This document shows positions 37,235 through 46,475 of a stretch of 64,000 nucleotides of DNA, piece by piece. The notes beneath the pieces were generated by a model. The model searched no databases. It was not told the origin of the DNA and was given only the letters and a program-made list of their open reading frames with translations. The first letter of the stretch is position 1. Every line of letters starts with the position of its first letter. The DNA lies in NCBI GenBank assembly GCA_964369775.1, contig CAYJHQ010000007.1:23989-87988 (forward strand). Reading direction: 5' to 3'. The DNA comes from CAUPWF01 sp964369775. Lineage in GTDB: Bacteria > Bacillota > Clostridia > Lachnospirales > Lachnospiraceae. Made by a program: the position numbers and the translations under genes.

Positions 37235-38638
37235 ATGGATAAAATGAGAAAGCAAATGACAGCGGAAGAAAAAAGAGTAAAAATGATTGATACACCAGTA
37301 CAGAAATTGGTAGTATCACTGGCAATACCAACAATAATTAGCATGTTAGTAACTTCAATCTACAATATGGCAGACACTTACTTTGTTAGCCAGATTGGAA
37401 CTAGTGCATCAGGTGCAGTAGGGATTATATTTTCGGTTATGGCGATATTGCAAGCGATCAGTTTTACCTTTGGTATGGGAAGTGGGAATCAGATTGCGAT
37501 AGCACTAGGTAAAAAAGAGGATGAGCGAGCTAGCACACTTGCAGCAACAGCGGTCTATTCTGTATTGATTATAGGGATTTTGATTGCAATTATGGGTAAT
37601 ATATTTGTAGAAGAATTGGTATATTTATTAGGTGCAACAGAGACGATTGCTCCTTATGCAATGATTTATGCAAGGTATATTGTAACAGCAGCGCCCTTTA
37701 TGATGACGTCATTAGCAATGAATAATCTTTTACGTGGTCAAGGCAGTGCAATGTATGGAATGATAGGAATAGCAGCAGGTAGTGTGTTGAATATAATATT
37801 AGATCCTATTTTTATTTATGGGTTTGATATGGGGATAGGTGGTGCAGGACTTGCGACTATGGTAAGTCAGATTATAGGGTGTGTAATTTTAATATATCTT
37901 TCCAATAATAGAAAAGAGAATATTTCGATACAACTCAGATATTTTAGACCGAATTGGCCGATGTACAAATCTATCTTGTATGTAGGATCACCATCTTTGT
38001 GTAGGCAAGGATTGCAAAGCCTTTCGTCTATTTTTCTTAATTATGCCGCAGCACCTTATGGAGATGCAGCAATTGCTGCATTATCAATAGTAGCAAGGGT
38101 AACCATGTTCATAAATTCAGCATTGATTGGATTTGGGCAAGGATTTCAACCAGTTTGTGGTTACAATATAGGTGCGAAAAGAAATGATAGAGTTTTAGAA
38201 GCATTTTGGTTTTGTGTAAAAGTAGGAACAATAGCACTAACTTTGCTAGGAGTGATAGGCTGGATATTTTCAGAAGAGATTATAGCTATTTTTAGAAGAG
38301 ATGATTTGGAAGTAATTCGCATTGGAAGTAAGGCGCTTTGCTTACAATTGCTACTCTTACCAGTACAAACCTGGATTATTATGATAAATATGTTGACGCA
38401 GTCCATAGGTTATGGGATAAGAGCGTCTATAGTAGCTATGAGTCGACAAGGAATATTTTTCATACCTCTTGTATGGATATTACCAAGATTCTTAGGGGAG
38501 GAAGGGTTATACTATATACAACCGCTATCTGATATATGCAGTTTAATATTATCCACAGTGATTGTGATAGGAATAATTAAGGAATTAAGGATAGGGCAAA
38601 ATAAAAACGCAAAAAATGAAATAAATATTGACAATTAA
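37235..38638 (+). CDS. MATE family multidrug/metabolite efflux transporter
   Basis: A 467-residue Na+- or H+-coupled antiporter with 12 predicted hydrophobic segments in two bundles. Early landmarks are PVQKLVVSLAIPTIISMLV and YNMADTYFVSQIG, with GFGQGFQPVCGYNIGAK in the second half, all typical of the family. It starts eight bases after mnmA. Substrate unknown. The promoter of the next tRNA gene overlaps its last codons. Confidence 0.92.
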   Translation: MDKMRKQMTAEEKRVKMIDTPVQKLVVSLAIPTIISMLVTSIYNMADTYFVSQIGTSASGAVGIIFSVMAILQAISFTFGMGSGNQIAIALGKKEDERASTLAATAVYSVLIIGILIAIMGNIFVEELVYLLGATETIAPYAMIYARYIVTAAPFMMTSLAMNNLLRGQGSAMYGMIGIAAGSVLNIILDPIFIYGFDMGIGGAGLATMVSQIIGCVILIYLSNNRKENISIQLRYFRPNWPMYKSILYVGSPSLCRQGLQSLSSIFLNYAAAPYGDAAIAALSIVARVTMFINSALIGFGQGFQPVCGYNIGAKRNDRVLEAFWFCVKVGTIALTLLGVIGWIFSEEIIAIFRRDDLEVIRIGSKALCLQLLLLPVQTWIIMINMLTQSIGYGIRASIVAMSRQGIFFIPLVWILPRFLGEEGLYYIQPLSDICSLILSTVIVIGIIKELRIGQNKNAKNEINIDN

Positions 38639-38656
38639 TAGATAAAATAGTATCAT
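38628..38656 (+). promoter_or_regulatory. SigA-type promoter of tRNA-Leu
   Basis: A perfect TTGACA is followed after 17 bases by TATCAT, 11 bases before the mature tRNA 5' end. It overlaps the end of the MATE gene. Confidence 0.85.
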
Positions 38657-38667
38657 TACTTTGTTGT

Positions 38668-38752
38668 GCAGGAGTGTCGGAACTGGCAGACGAGCAAGAC
38701 TAAGGATCTTGTAAGCAATGCGCTTGTGTGGGTTCAAGTCCCATCTCCTGCA
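38668..38752 (+). tRNA. tRNA-Leu (anticodon AAG)
   Basis: An 85-base class II tRNA. Acceptor GCAGGAG pairs with CTCCTGC; the anticodon stem CAAGA/TCTTG encloses the loop CTAAGGA, giving anticodon AAG for Leu CUU; a long variable arm and a GGTTCAAGTCC T-loop follow. CCA is not encoded. It is the likely integration site of the element to its right. An A34 anticodon in a bacterial Leu tRNA implies deamination to inosine or unusual decoding. Confidence 0.93.
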
Positions 38753-38798
38753 TCAAGTATAAAATACGAAATATTACGTTTTCTTACGAAAACCTACG

Positions 38799-38827
38799 AA
38801 AAGCCTTGAATTTCAAGGCTTTTTTGA
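38799..38827 (+). terminator. Terminator after tRNA-Leu
   Basis: AAGCCTTGAA pairs with TTCAAGGCTT and is followed by TTTT. Confidence 0.85.
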
Positions 38828-38889
38828 TACCTTGATTTAAGAGAATTTACGAAAGTTTACGTTTTCTTACGTTTTTTGACGTAAATTCT

Positions 38890-38922
38890 GCCCCACATTT
38901 GCCCCACATTTGCCCCACATTT
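38890..38922. repeat. Three tandem 11-bp repeats, GCCCCACATTT
   Basis: Three consecutive copies, the last running into a T-tract. They lie at the left edge of the element, next to the TTACG repeats, and may be part of the attachment region. Confidence 0.7.
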
Positions 38923-39070
38923 TTTTCACTGTATATATTGATTGATTAGAGCACATATAATTCAGTTTCCGAGACGCAAAACAAAGACTAAACGAATTAT
39001 GATTTTTCACTATTATCATTTTAATTTTACCACACCTAAAAAACTGCGCAATATTTTTTTGCATTTTTGT

Positions 39071-39100
39071 CATATTCCTCATGAAAATAAAATTCAGGAG
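39071..39100 (+). promoter_or_regulatory. CATATT element promoter, unit 1
   Basis: CATATT followed by CCTCATGAAAATAAAATTC and AGGAGG. The spacing from CATATT to AGGAGG is 19 bases, the commonest in the set. No -35 box. Confidence 0.6.
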
Positions 39101-39107
39101 GAAAACA

Positions 39108-39302
39108 ATGTCAGGGATTGTGTGTTGCAGAGGTTGCGAAAATCGAAAAATGAGTTGCCACTCTATGTGCAAAGAATACAAAAGAGAAAGAGCGGCGCTA
39201 GATAAAAAAAATAGCATAATACAAATAGCTAGGTCGAAATATTGTGATCTGTTAGCAGTGGATACAAAAGTTTCACTACGAAAACATTTAAAAGGAGCGT
39301 AA
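39108..39302 (+). CDS. Small cysteine-rich putative zinc-binding protein
   Basis: A 64-residue basic protein starting MSGIVCCRGCENRKMSCHSM. The pattern CCXXC...CHXXXC in the first 22 residues is typical of small zinc-knuckle-like proteins found in Firmicutes phages and mobile elements, whose function is unknown. The chosen ATG 39108 lies seven bases after AGGAGG; an upstream ATG at 39081 lies inside the promoter motif and is rejected. A terminator overlaps the stop codon. Confidence 0.75.
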   Translation: MSGIVCCRGCENRKMSCHSMCKEYKRERAALDKKNSIIQIARSKYCDLLAVDTKVSLRKHLKGA

Positions 39303-39312
39303 GCTCTTTTTT
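39290..39312 (+). terminator. Terminator, unit 1
   Basis: GGAGC and GCTC(T) close a GTAA loop, followed by TTTTT; the stem overlaps the stop codon. Confidence 0.75.
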
Positions 39313-39349
39313 GTGTGTAGAAAGTTTTTCTACAATAAGTGTTTTCTGT

Positions 39350-39383
39350 CATATTAAAAGAGAAGTATTAAAGAAGTAAGGAG
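39350..39383 (+). promoter_or_regulatory. CATATT element promoter, unit 2
   Basis: CATATTAAAAGAGAAG leads to AAGGAG after about 22 bases. Confidence 0.5.
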
Positions 39384-39392
39384 TTATGTTTT

Positions 39393-39524
39393 ATGAAGAC
39401 GGTAAAAGTAGAGATGAAGCCTGTGAGCAATTCACCAGAGGCTTTAAAAGCGTCATCTATAGATGCATTGGTTTTTTTGAAAAAAGTAATGGGCGAAAAA
39501 GCAATGCGGCGCATCATTAGATAA
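39393..39524 (+). CDS. Small hypothetical protein (43 aa)
   Basis: A 43-codon ORF beginning MKTVKVEMKPVSN and ending EKAMRRIIR. ATG 39393 is nine bases after AAGGAG; an overlapping ATG in another frame at 39385 is only one base from the site. It sits between an element promoter and a palindromic terminator, like its neighbours, which supports it being real. I do not recognise it. Confidence 0.6.
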   Translation: MKTVKVEMKPVSNSPEALKASSIDALVFLKKVMGEKAMRRIIR

Positions 39525-39532
39525 TTTGAAGG

Positions 39533-39557
39533 GTTGGAACTCAGTTCCAACTTTTTT
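39533..39557 (+). terminator. Terminator built on the 13-bp palindrome
   Basis: GTTGGAACT and AGTTCCAAC flank a single C; as RNA, eight pairs close a TCA loop. Six T follow. The core is one of the dispersed GGAACTSAGTTCC sites. Confidence 0.7.
39536..39548. repeat. Dispersed palindrome site 1, GGAACTCAGTTCC
   Basis: Exact copy, intergenic, used as a terminator stem. First site in the element from the left. Confidence 0.85.
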
Positions 39558-39565
39558 GCTTTTTA

Positions 39566-39596
39566 CATATTCTTCTTGAAAATAAATTTTAGGAGG
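39566..39596 (+). promoter_or_regulatory. CATATT element promoter, unit 3
   Basis: CATATT-N19-AGGAGG with a perfect GAAAATAAA in the spacer. Confidence 0.65.
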
Positions 39597-39603
39597 AAAA
39601 ACG

Positions 39604-40200
39604 ATGGGTAAAATTAAAGTTTTAGTTGTGGAAGCAGGGAAGCCAGGAGTGGTGAAGGAAATTGCGGAAGGGCTAGATGCAATGCAAGAAGTTGTAGGCG
39701 GAAACATTGAGATAGTAGGAGGCCCTATTGACGGAACGGATATTATTTTAAATGACGTTGGAAAGTTAATAGGCTTGCCGCCAAATCGAGTATTGCTAGA
39801 TAAGGATGGAGATGTGTATGACTACATTGCAGGAACGTTCTATCTTTGTGGGTTTGATGAAGAGGGAGCGTCTATTTCCTTAACTGATAGTCAGATAAAA
39901 GAGCTCATGCATTATTATCGAAATCCCCAGATTATCACAATGGGGGCTTCGAGGCTTGGATGGCTAGCTCGTCCCGAAGCAGAGATCCTTTTATTGGCAA
40001 TGAAAAGAGAGCAAGAAAAGGGAAGCTACTTTGTTTGCCAGCTAGACAAAGAGCTACAAGCGCGAATCCGCGCTTTTGTGACTAGAGGGTTGATAGCGCA
40101 GCTAGGAGAAGCTAAAGAAGAAGACATAAACAATGCTATGAATGAAAAGATATCTACATTAATAGGTATATTTCAAAACGACTACCCAGATGATGTATAG
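39604..40200 (+). CDS. DUF3846-domain protein
   Basis: A 198-residue protein whose first 95 residues match DUF3846: KVLVVEAGKPG, LDAMQEVVGGNIEIV, GKLIGLPPNRVLLD and DYIAGTFYLCGF. This domain is common in mobile elements of Firmicutes and its function is unknown. The C-terminal 100 residues are helical and unfamiliar. Own promoter, AGGAGG eight bases before ATG, own terminator: a monocistronic unit. Confidence 0.8.
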   Translation: MGKIKVLVVEAGKPGVVKEIAEGLDAMQEVVGGNIEIVGGPIDGTDIILNDVGKLIGLPPNRVLLDKDGDVYDYIAGTFYLCGFDEEGASISLTDSQIKELMHYYRNPQIITMGASRLGWLARPEAEILLLAMKREQEKGSYFVCQLDKELQARIRAFVTRGLIAQLGEAKEEDINNAMNEKISTLIGIFQNDYPDDV

Positions 40201-40222
40201 AGAGCTTAGGCTCTCTTTTTTT
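40199..40222 (+). terminator. Terminator, unit 3
   Basis: AGAGAGC and GCTCTCT flank TTAG; seven T follow. The stem begins inside the stop codon. Confidence 0.85.
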
Positions 40223-40234
40223 ATACATTTTTCA

Positions 40235-40265
40235 CATATTAATCTCAAACAAAAATCTTAGGAGG
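40235..40265 (+). promoter_or_regulatory. CATATT element promoter, unit 4
   Basis: CATATT-N19-AGGAGG, preceded by a T-rich tract. Confidence 0.6.
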
Positions 40266-40271
40266 TTTATT

Positions 40272-40715
40272 ATGGGTGCATATGTAGAAGGCGTTGGGAT
40301 TTGCGCCGACACTTTGGTGTCAATTGGAAAGGAGTATTTGGAGGTTTTTAGAGGTCGCGCTAGTGCTTGCGAAAATGCCGAGGATTATATCCCTAAAAAA
40401 ATAGTTGGCTCTAATGTTTTATTTTTGGAAGCGGATGAGTGTAAAGATGTTGCTAGCTCTTTTTCTATTGATGAATGGAAGAGCGGAAATCTAGGGCTAC
40501 ACTGTGAGGACTTTGAGACGGCTAGAAAGCTTGTTTCTGTCTTTCATCATGCGGGGGTCGCAATGTATGGAAATTGTATTTTAAAAGATTGGCTAACACA
40601 TGATGTAAACACTGTGTATTTTTGTCAATATGACAGCTTTATAGATGCGCCTCTTTGGAGTACTGTAGATATCCGAAGTAAGAGGGCGAATGAAAGCGAA
40701 ATTCTATCGATGTAG
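40272..40715 (+). CDS. Hypothetical protein (147 aa)
   Basis: A 147-residue soluble-looking protein beginning MGAYVEGVGICADTLVSIG, with six to seven cysteines spread along its length and an alternating alpha/beta pattern. No motif is recognised. AGGAGG lies six bases before the ATG. Monocistronic, with its own promoter and GAAA-loop terminator. Confidence 0.75.
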   Translation: MGAYVEGVGICADTLVSIGKEYLEVFRGRASACENAEDYIPKKIVGSNVLFLEADECKDVASSFSIDEWKSGNLGLHCEDFETARKLVSVFHHAGVAMYGNCILKDWLTHDVNTVYFCQYDSFIDAPLWSTVDIRSKRANESEILSM

Positions 40716-40739
40716 AGAGGGCGAAAGCTCTCTTTTTTT
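40714..40739 (+). terminator. Terminator, unit 4
   Basis: AGAGGGC pairs with GCTCTCT around a GAAA tetraloop; seven T follow. Confidence 0.85.
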
Positions 40740-40758
40740 GTGAGCGCATTTGATTTAG

Positions 40759-40800
40759 CATATTATAAGCGAACAAATAAATCTTATAAGAGAAAGGAAA
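40759..40800 (+). promoter_or_regulatory. CATATT element promoter, unit 5
   Basis: CATATTATAAGCGAACAAAT, with GAACAAATAAA where others have GAAAATAAA; the ribosome binding site AAAGGA is weaker and more distant than usual. Confidence 0.5.
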
Positions 40801-40806
40801 TTTTGC

Positions 40807-43089
<2,283 letters not shown>

Positions 43090-43096
43090 AATACGT

Positions 43097-43126
43097 CATA
43101 TTAATTTCAAATTATAAAATAGGAGG
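43097..43126 (+). promoter_or_regulatory. CATATT element promoter, unit 6
   Basis: CATATT-N18-AGGAGG. Confidence 0.6.
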
Positions 43127-43134
43127 AATGAGCA

Positions 43135-43356
43135 ATGGCAAAGGTATTAGAATTGGCAACAGAGATTGACGCTTTGATGGGGGAAGTATCAGATGACAGA
43201 GGCGTGACAGCATTTCATGTAAGGGAAGCATTAATAGAAGGCGAAACGGAGATGATTCGCAAGATGTTGCAAGGAGTAGTAAATAGTGGGAGTTTGGCAG
43301 AAGAAGCAAACGAGCTTTTAGAGGAGTTGGCTGACTTTGAAAGAATGACTGCGTGA
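43135..43356 (+). CDS. Small acidic helical protein (73 aa)
   Basis: A 73-residue acidic, Leu/Glu-rich protein predicted to be almost all helix (MAKVLELATEIDALMGEV at the start, EEANELLEELADFE near the end). No recognised domain. AGGAGG lies eight bases before the ATG. Between its own promoter and terminator; the next gene encodes a RusA-type resolvase. Confidence 0.7.
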   Translation: MAKVLELATEIDALMGEVSDDRGVTAFHVREALIEGETEMIRKMLQGVVNSGSLAEEANELLEELADFERMTA

Positions 43357-43359
43357 AAG

Positions 43360-43387
43360 AGGGGGAGCGTTAAGCTCCCTCTTTTTG
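43360..43387 (+). terminator. Terminator, unit 6
   Basis: GAGGGGGAGC pairs with GCTCCCTC around a GTTAA loop; five T follow and merge with the next CATATT box. Confidence 0.85.
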
Positions 43388-43412
43388 CATATTAAAATAA
43401 AAAAGAAAGAGG
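43388..43412 (+). promoter_or_regulatory. CATATT element promoter, unit 7 (short-spacer class)
   Basis: CATATTAAAATAAAAAAG leads directly to AAGAGG: a shorter variant with about 13 bases between box and ribosome binding site. The box overlaps the tail of the previous terminator. Confidence 0.55.
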
Positions 43413-43418
43413 TATTTG

Positions 43419-43805
43419 ATGCAATATTTATTCACAATTAATCAACGGCTGCCAGGCCTTAATGAATACACACGGGCATGCCGATCACATTGGTCGAAAG
43501 GTGCAAAGTTAAAAGCAGATATAGAGGATTTGATAGGGTGGGAGATTATGGCGTGTAAGGCAAAGAAAATTACCGCTCCTATTGTTGTTTGCTTTGAATG
43601 GGTAGAGGCAAATGACAGAAGAGATATAGATAACATCTGCTTTGCAAAAAAGTTTATCCTGGATGCGATGCAGTCAACCGGTTTAATTAAGGGGGATGAC
43701 GCGGCTTGGGTGAAAGGTTTTCGAGACACATTTACCATCGATAAATCCTGCAAGGCTGGCAAGGTGATTGTGCATTGCATCTCATACGAGGAGGACGAGT
43801 CTTGA
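43419..43805 (+). CDS. RusA-family Holliday junction resolvase
   Basis: A 128-residue endonuclease of the RusA/YqaN type, which cuts four-way DNA junctions. The catalytic acidic pattern is visible: NDRRDIDNICFAKKFILDAM followed by IKGDDAAWVKGFRDTF, with the family's N-terminal LPGLNEYTRACR. ATG 43419 is chosen behind AAGAGG; an adjacent upstream TTG is unnecessary. Its TGA overlaps the TTG start of the next gene, so the two are translationally coupled. Suggests recombination-dependent replication or resolution in the element. Confidence 0.88.
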   Translation: MQYLFTINQRLPGLNEYTRACRSHWSKGAKLKADIEDLIGWEIMACKAKKITAPIVVCFEWVEANDRRDIDNICFAKKFILDAMQSTGLIKGDDAAWVKGFRDTFTIDKSCKAGKVIVHCISYEEDES

Positions 43806-44683
43806 TAGAAAAATCATTAATACAGGGAATCTCTATAGAAGGAGAAAAAGTATATGGGTATATCAACCCAAGCGAAAGCGAGACGTCGCTATATGCTGTT
43901 GAAGAATTTAATGAAAGGGTCGGCAATGTGCAAATAGACCCTGACAGCGCTGCAATGTTTGCAGGGGTTACTGACGAAAAAGGATATATGTTGTTTGAGG
44001 GGCAAAAAATATTGATTCAGCTAGAACGCTTTACAGTTGCAGGCGATGAGGAGAGAAAGGCTCTGGATTCCAGAACCTATCAAGGCGTTATCTTATTTCA
44101 CAAGGGATCCCTCATTGTAAAGCCAGCAAAAGACGAAGATAGAAATATTTCTTCTATTTATCTATACGGAATGGTGGGAGCCCCTCGAGAGGGCGAATCG
44201 TGCGCAATTATAAACGAAACGCTAGAGCACAAAAGTCGTTGGCAAGATAATGAAATCCTAATATCGGCATACAGTTATATAGGTGTTGAAGATGAGTCCT
44301 GTAGAAGGCTTGGTGTTTTGACCGATCAGCAACGAAATAATATCAAGCAAGCAATCGAAATTGTAAGAGATGAATTACAACAAAAGATTGAAGGCGGAGG
44401 GTATGGCGAGATAGATCGCTTGCTGGGTGATTATAGAGCGTCCATTAGCGCATTGGGCATACCGCAAGGACTTCTAAAAGAAAAGAAAAAGTCTAGTTTA
44501 ATGCGATCAGGCCTTATCAAGGAAGAGCTTGCATGGCTGGAAAAGACAAAGGAGAAAGACGCTGAGTTTTTAGCAACAATGAAAAGCATTTTATCATATA
44601 GAGATAAATTGAAACAATTTATGTACGACCACGAAGGGTGGAAGGATCGAGTTGCTAAAGCAGCTAAGGATGGAGTAATTTAA
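43802..44683 (+). CDS. Hypothetical protein (293 aa), coupled to the resolvase
   Basis: A 293-residue protein starting at TTG 43802 (TTGA overlap with the rusA stop), seven bases after GAGGAGG. The N-terminal half is beta-rich (LIQGISIEGEKVYGYINPSE); the C-terminal half is helical and charged. No domain recognised. Coupling with the RusA-type gene suggests a role in DNA processing, but nothing in the sequence proves this. Confidence 0.65.
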   Translation: MIEKSLIQGISIEGEKVYGYINPSESETSLYAVEEFNERVGNVQIDPDSAAMFAGVTDEKGYMLFEGQKILIQLERFTVAGDEERKALDSRTYQGVILFHKGSLIVKPAKDEDRNISSIYLYGMVGAPREGESCAIINETLEHKSRWQDNEILISAYSYIGVEDESCRRLGVLTDQQRNNIKQAIEIVRDELQQKIEGGGYGEIDRLLGDYRASISALGIPQGLLKEKKKSSLMRSGLIKEELAWLEKTKEKDAEFLATMKSILSYRDKLKQFMYDHEGWKDRVAKAAKDGVI

Positions 44684-44741
44684 GAAGTATAGCAGGGATT
44701 ATTGTCAATTCAATTGGCGAGATGAAAGCGTTAAGCAAATA

Positions 44742-44766
44742 GATGGAACTGAGTTCCATCTATTTT
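44742..44766 (+). terminator. Terminator built on the 13-bp palindrome
   Basis: ATAGATGGAACT and AGTTCCATCTAT flank one G, an almost perfect 25-base inverted repeat, followed by TTTTT. Confidence 0.75.
44745..44757. repeat. Dispersed palindrome site 3, GGAACTGAGTTCC
   Basis: Exact copy, intergenic, centre of the terminator stem. Confidence 0.85.
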
Positions 44767-44845
44767 TGTCCCCGAAAAGAGATTTAAACAACTTAGGCGA
44801 GACGAAAGTTTTGTCTTTTTTTGTGACAATCTACATGAATTTCAC

Positions 44846-44869
44846 CATATTAAAATAAAAAAGTGAGGA
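44846..44869 (+). promoter_or_regulatory. CATATT element promoter, unit 8 (short-spacer class)
   Basis: CATATTAAAATAAAAAAGTG leads into a GAGG site; the first 17 bases are identical to the unit 7 promoter. Confidence 0.55.
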
Positions 44870-44877
44870 TATTAATT

Positions 44878-45990
44878 ATGAAAAAAAGAGATGTGGCAGA
44901 AATAAAAAAACAACTATCACCATCAAATTGTGGGATTACAAGAATGTGTACATGCTATGTAAATAATGAAGGGCAAAAAGAAGGATCGTGGAGTCAAACA
45001 TTCTTATCTATGGAAGAAGATGAGAGTTTTAAGTTTTTTGACTTGTTCAAAAAATCCCTATCTGGCGGGCTGAACAAAACGATGCATAATATTGAATTCC
45101 CTATGGCTGAAGAAGAAGAGGGCGGCGCTCAAGAGTTCTTAATGAGATTAAAAAATAGTAGATTGCAAGACGAGGCTCTTATTTCAGAGTTTTTTGACCG
45201 CATTATAGAATCTTATCAAACGACAGAGCACTACTATATCGCACTGACACATACGGCTTATGACATTCCCTCAAAAGCAAAGGATGGAGATGTTTTAGAG
45301 GATGGGGAAGACGTTCATGAGTATCTATCTTGCGTGATTTCACCACTTGAGTTAAGATCGCAGGAATTGTATTTTAATCCAGCAACTGCAAAAGTGGAAC
45401 TCAGTTCCGCAACCAGAGTCGTTGGGAAGCCTACTGTGGGGTTCTTATTCCCAGCATTTGATGACAGAGCGACAAATATTCACGAACTACTATTTTATAC
45501 AAAAAGCGGAAAAGATATGCAAGAAGACTTTTTGGATGGGATGTTTGGTTGCAGTGCTCCGGTCACAGCTCCAGCGCAAAAAGAGCTATATCAGCAGTGG
45601 GTAGAAGATTCGATCGGAGAGGGCGGAAATATTGAAATCGTAACCGCTCTTAATGACAAAATGATTGAATTGTTGGAAGAAAACGAGCAACACAAGCTAA
45701 CTGGGGATGTTTTACAAGTAATGCTAAGAGAAGTGGAAAGCGAAAGACTCTCAACATTTAAGGAGGTGTTCGAGAAAACCATCGGTGATAAGGAGTTATC
45801 GTTATCAAACTTAGTCGATAAATCGCTAACCGTGAGTGTTGGGGAAATTGCGGTAAAAGCAAGCGATCTAGAAAAGCACAATGTATCAATTCAGCGAATT
45901 GATAAGCGAAAATGTATAGTAATTCCAGTGTCTGGCGCCGTTGATGTAAATGGTATTGTCATGAATGGAATAGAAAGTGCAGGCAAGTAA
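44878..45990 (+). CDS. DUF4317-family protein
   Basis: A 370-residue protein matching the DUF4317 family of Clostridia: KKRDVAEIKKQLSP, ITRMCTCYVNNEGQ, FLSMEEDESFKFFDLFKKSL, YFNPATAKVEL and a VGFLFPAFDDR motif. Function is unknown; the gene occurs on chromosomes and mobile elements. ATG 44878 lies nine bases after GAGG; a GTG at 44863 overlaps that site. First of three tightly spaced genes ending with the sortase. Palindrome site 4 lies inside it. Confidence 0.8.
   Translation: MKKRDVAEIKKQLSPSNCGITRMCTCYVNNEGQKEGSWSQTFLSMEEDESFKFFDLFKKSLSGGLNKTMHNIEFPMAEEEEGGAQEFLMRLKNSRLQDEALISEFFDRIIESYQTTEHYYIALTHTAYDIPSKAKDGDVLEDGEDVHEYLSCVISPLELRSQELYFNPATAKVELSSATRVVGKPTVGFLFPAFDDRATNIHELLFYTKSGKDMQEDFLDGMFGCSAPVTAPAQKELYQQWVEDSIGEGGNIEIVTALNDKMIELLEENEQHKLTGDVLQVMLREVESERLSTFKEVFEKTIGDKELSLSNLVDKSLTVSVGEIAVKASDLEKHNVSIQRIDKRKCIVIPVSGAVDVNGIVMNGIESAGK
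45396..45408. repeat. Dispersed palindrome site 4, GGAACTCAGTTCC
   Basis: Exact copy within the DUF4317 gene, read in frame as Glu-Leu-Ser-Ser. Confidence 0.85.
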
Positions 45991-45992
45991 TA

Positions 45993-46475
45993 ATGTTAAG
46001 TAGAAAGATTGCAGTTAATATTAAAAATGGCCCATGCAAGTATATTGAGACAAAAGACAACAAGCTTGTATTCTCTAACGATGTTGAGCTTGGGCTGAGT
46101 AAAGAAAGTGGACGGGATTGCGATTTTAGCAACCCTCCAGAAAACTTTAAAAACATGAAGTTTTATAAGTTTATACTGGAAAGCATAGGGCATGGCTTGC
46201 TTATCAATAGTATATATTTTCCATATCAAAAACAAGCTTGCATAGAGGGAGAGAGTAGAGTAGTTGACCTACATGTAAGCGGACGAGAAGTGGATGCTGT
46301 AAAAGATGTGGAGGACGAAACAAGGCCAGAGACGTCTGAGCACATAGATCATACAAATGATAATGCTGACGAGTCAAGAAGCGAGATAATTGGCGAAAGC
46401 GTGGCATTTTCTATGACGATTAGCGATGAAGACTTTATAGAAGATGAAGAAGAGGACTTGGGGGTGATGTATTGA
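45993..46475 (+). CDS. Hypothetical protein with acidic C-terminal tail (160 aa)
   Basis: A 160-residue protein: an N-terminal beta/alpha part (about 1-95, MLSRKIAVNIKNGPCKYIE) and a highly acidic, probably disordered C-terminal part (about 98-160). It starts two bases after the DUF4317 stop and lacks its own promoter box, so it is the middle gene of a three-gene unit. Its TGA overlaps the TTG start of the sortase gene. Not recognised. Confidence 0.65.
   Translation: MLSRKIAVNIKNGPCKYIETKDNKLVFSNDVELGLSKESGRDCDFSNPPENFKNMKFYKFILESIGHGLLINSIYFPYQKQACIEGESRVVDLHVSGREVDAVKDVEDETRPETSEHIDHTNDNADESRSEIIGESVAFSMTISDEDFIEDEEEDLGVMY

Larger units (their letters stand above)
38753..39107. other. Gene-free junction between tRNA-Leu and the element (candidate att region)
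   Basis: No gene is supported in these 355 bases. The left part holds repeated TTACG/CGTAA words in 38764-38883, including TACGTTTTCTTACG twice and TACGAAA several times. It also holds the tRNA terminator and a triplicated 11-mer (38890-38922). Such iterated short repeats next to a tRNA 3' end look like arm-type recombinase sites. The first element gene starts at 39108. No integrase is present here. Confidence 0.5.
44684..44877. other. Intergenic segment with repeated blocks
   Basis: Contains GGCGAGATGAAAG (about 44716) and GGCGAGACGAAAG (about 44795), palindrome site 3 forming a terminator, and the 15-mer TTGTCCCCGAAAAGA (44766-44780). The 15-mer recurs exactly in the promoter-leader of the nuclease gene (47230-47244). 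No ORF is supported; it may be a decayed leader or gene remnant. Confidence 0.5.

Noticed and set aside
38867..39352. A 161-codon open frame on the minus strand beside the tRNA
   Set aside because: No ribosome binding site, composition of chance AT-rich sequence, and it is antisense to the small Cys-rich CDS and spans the repeats of the junction.
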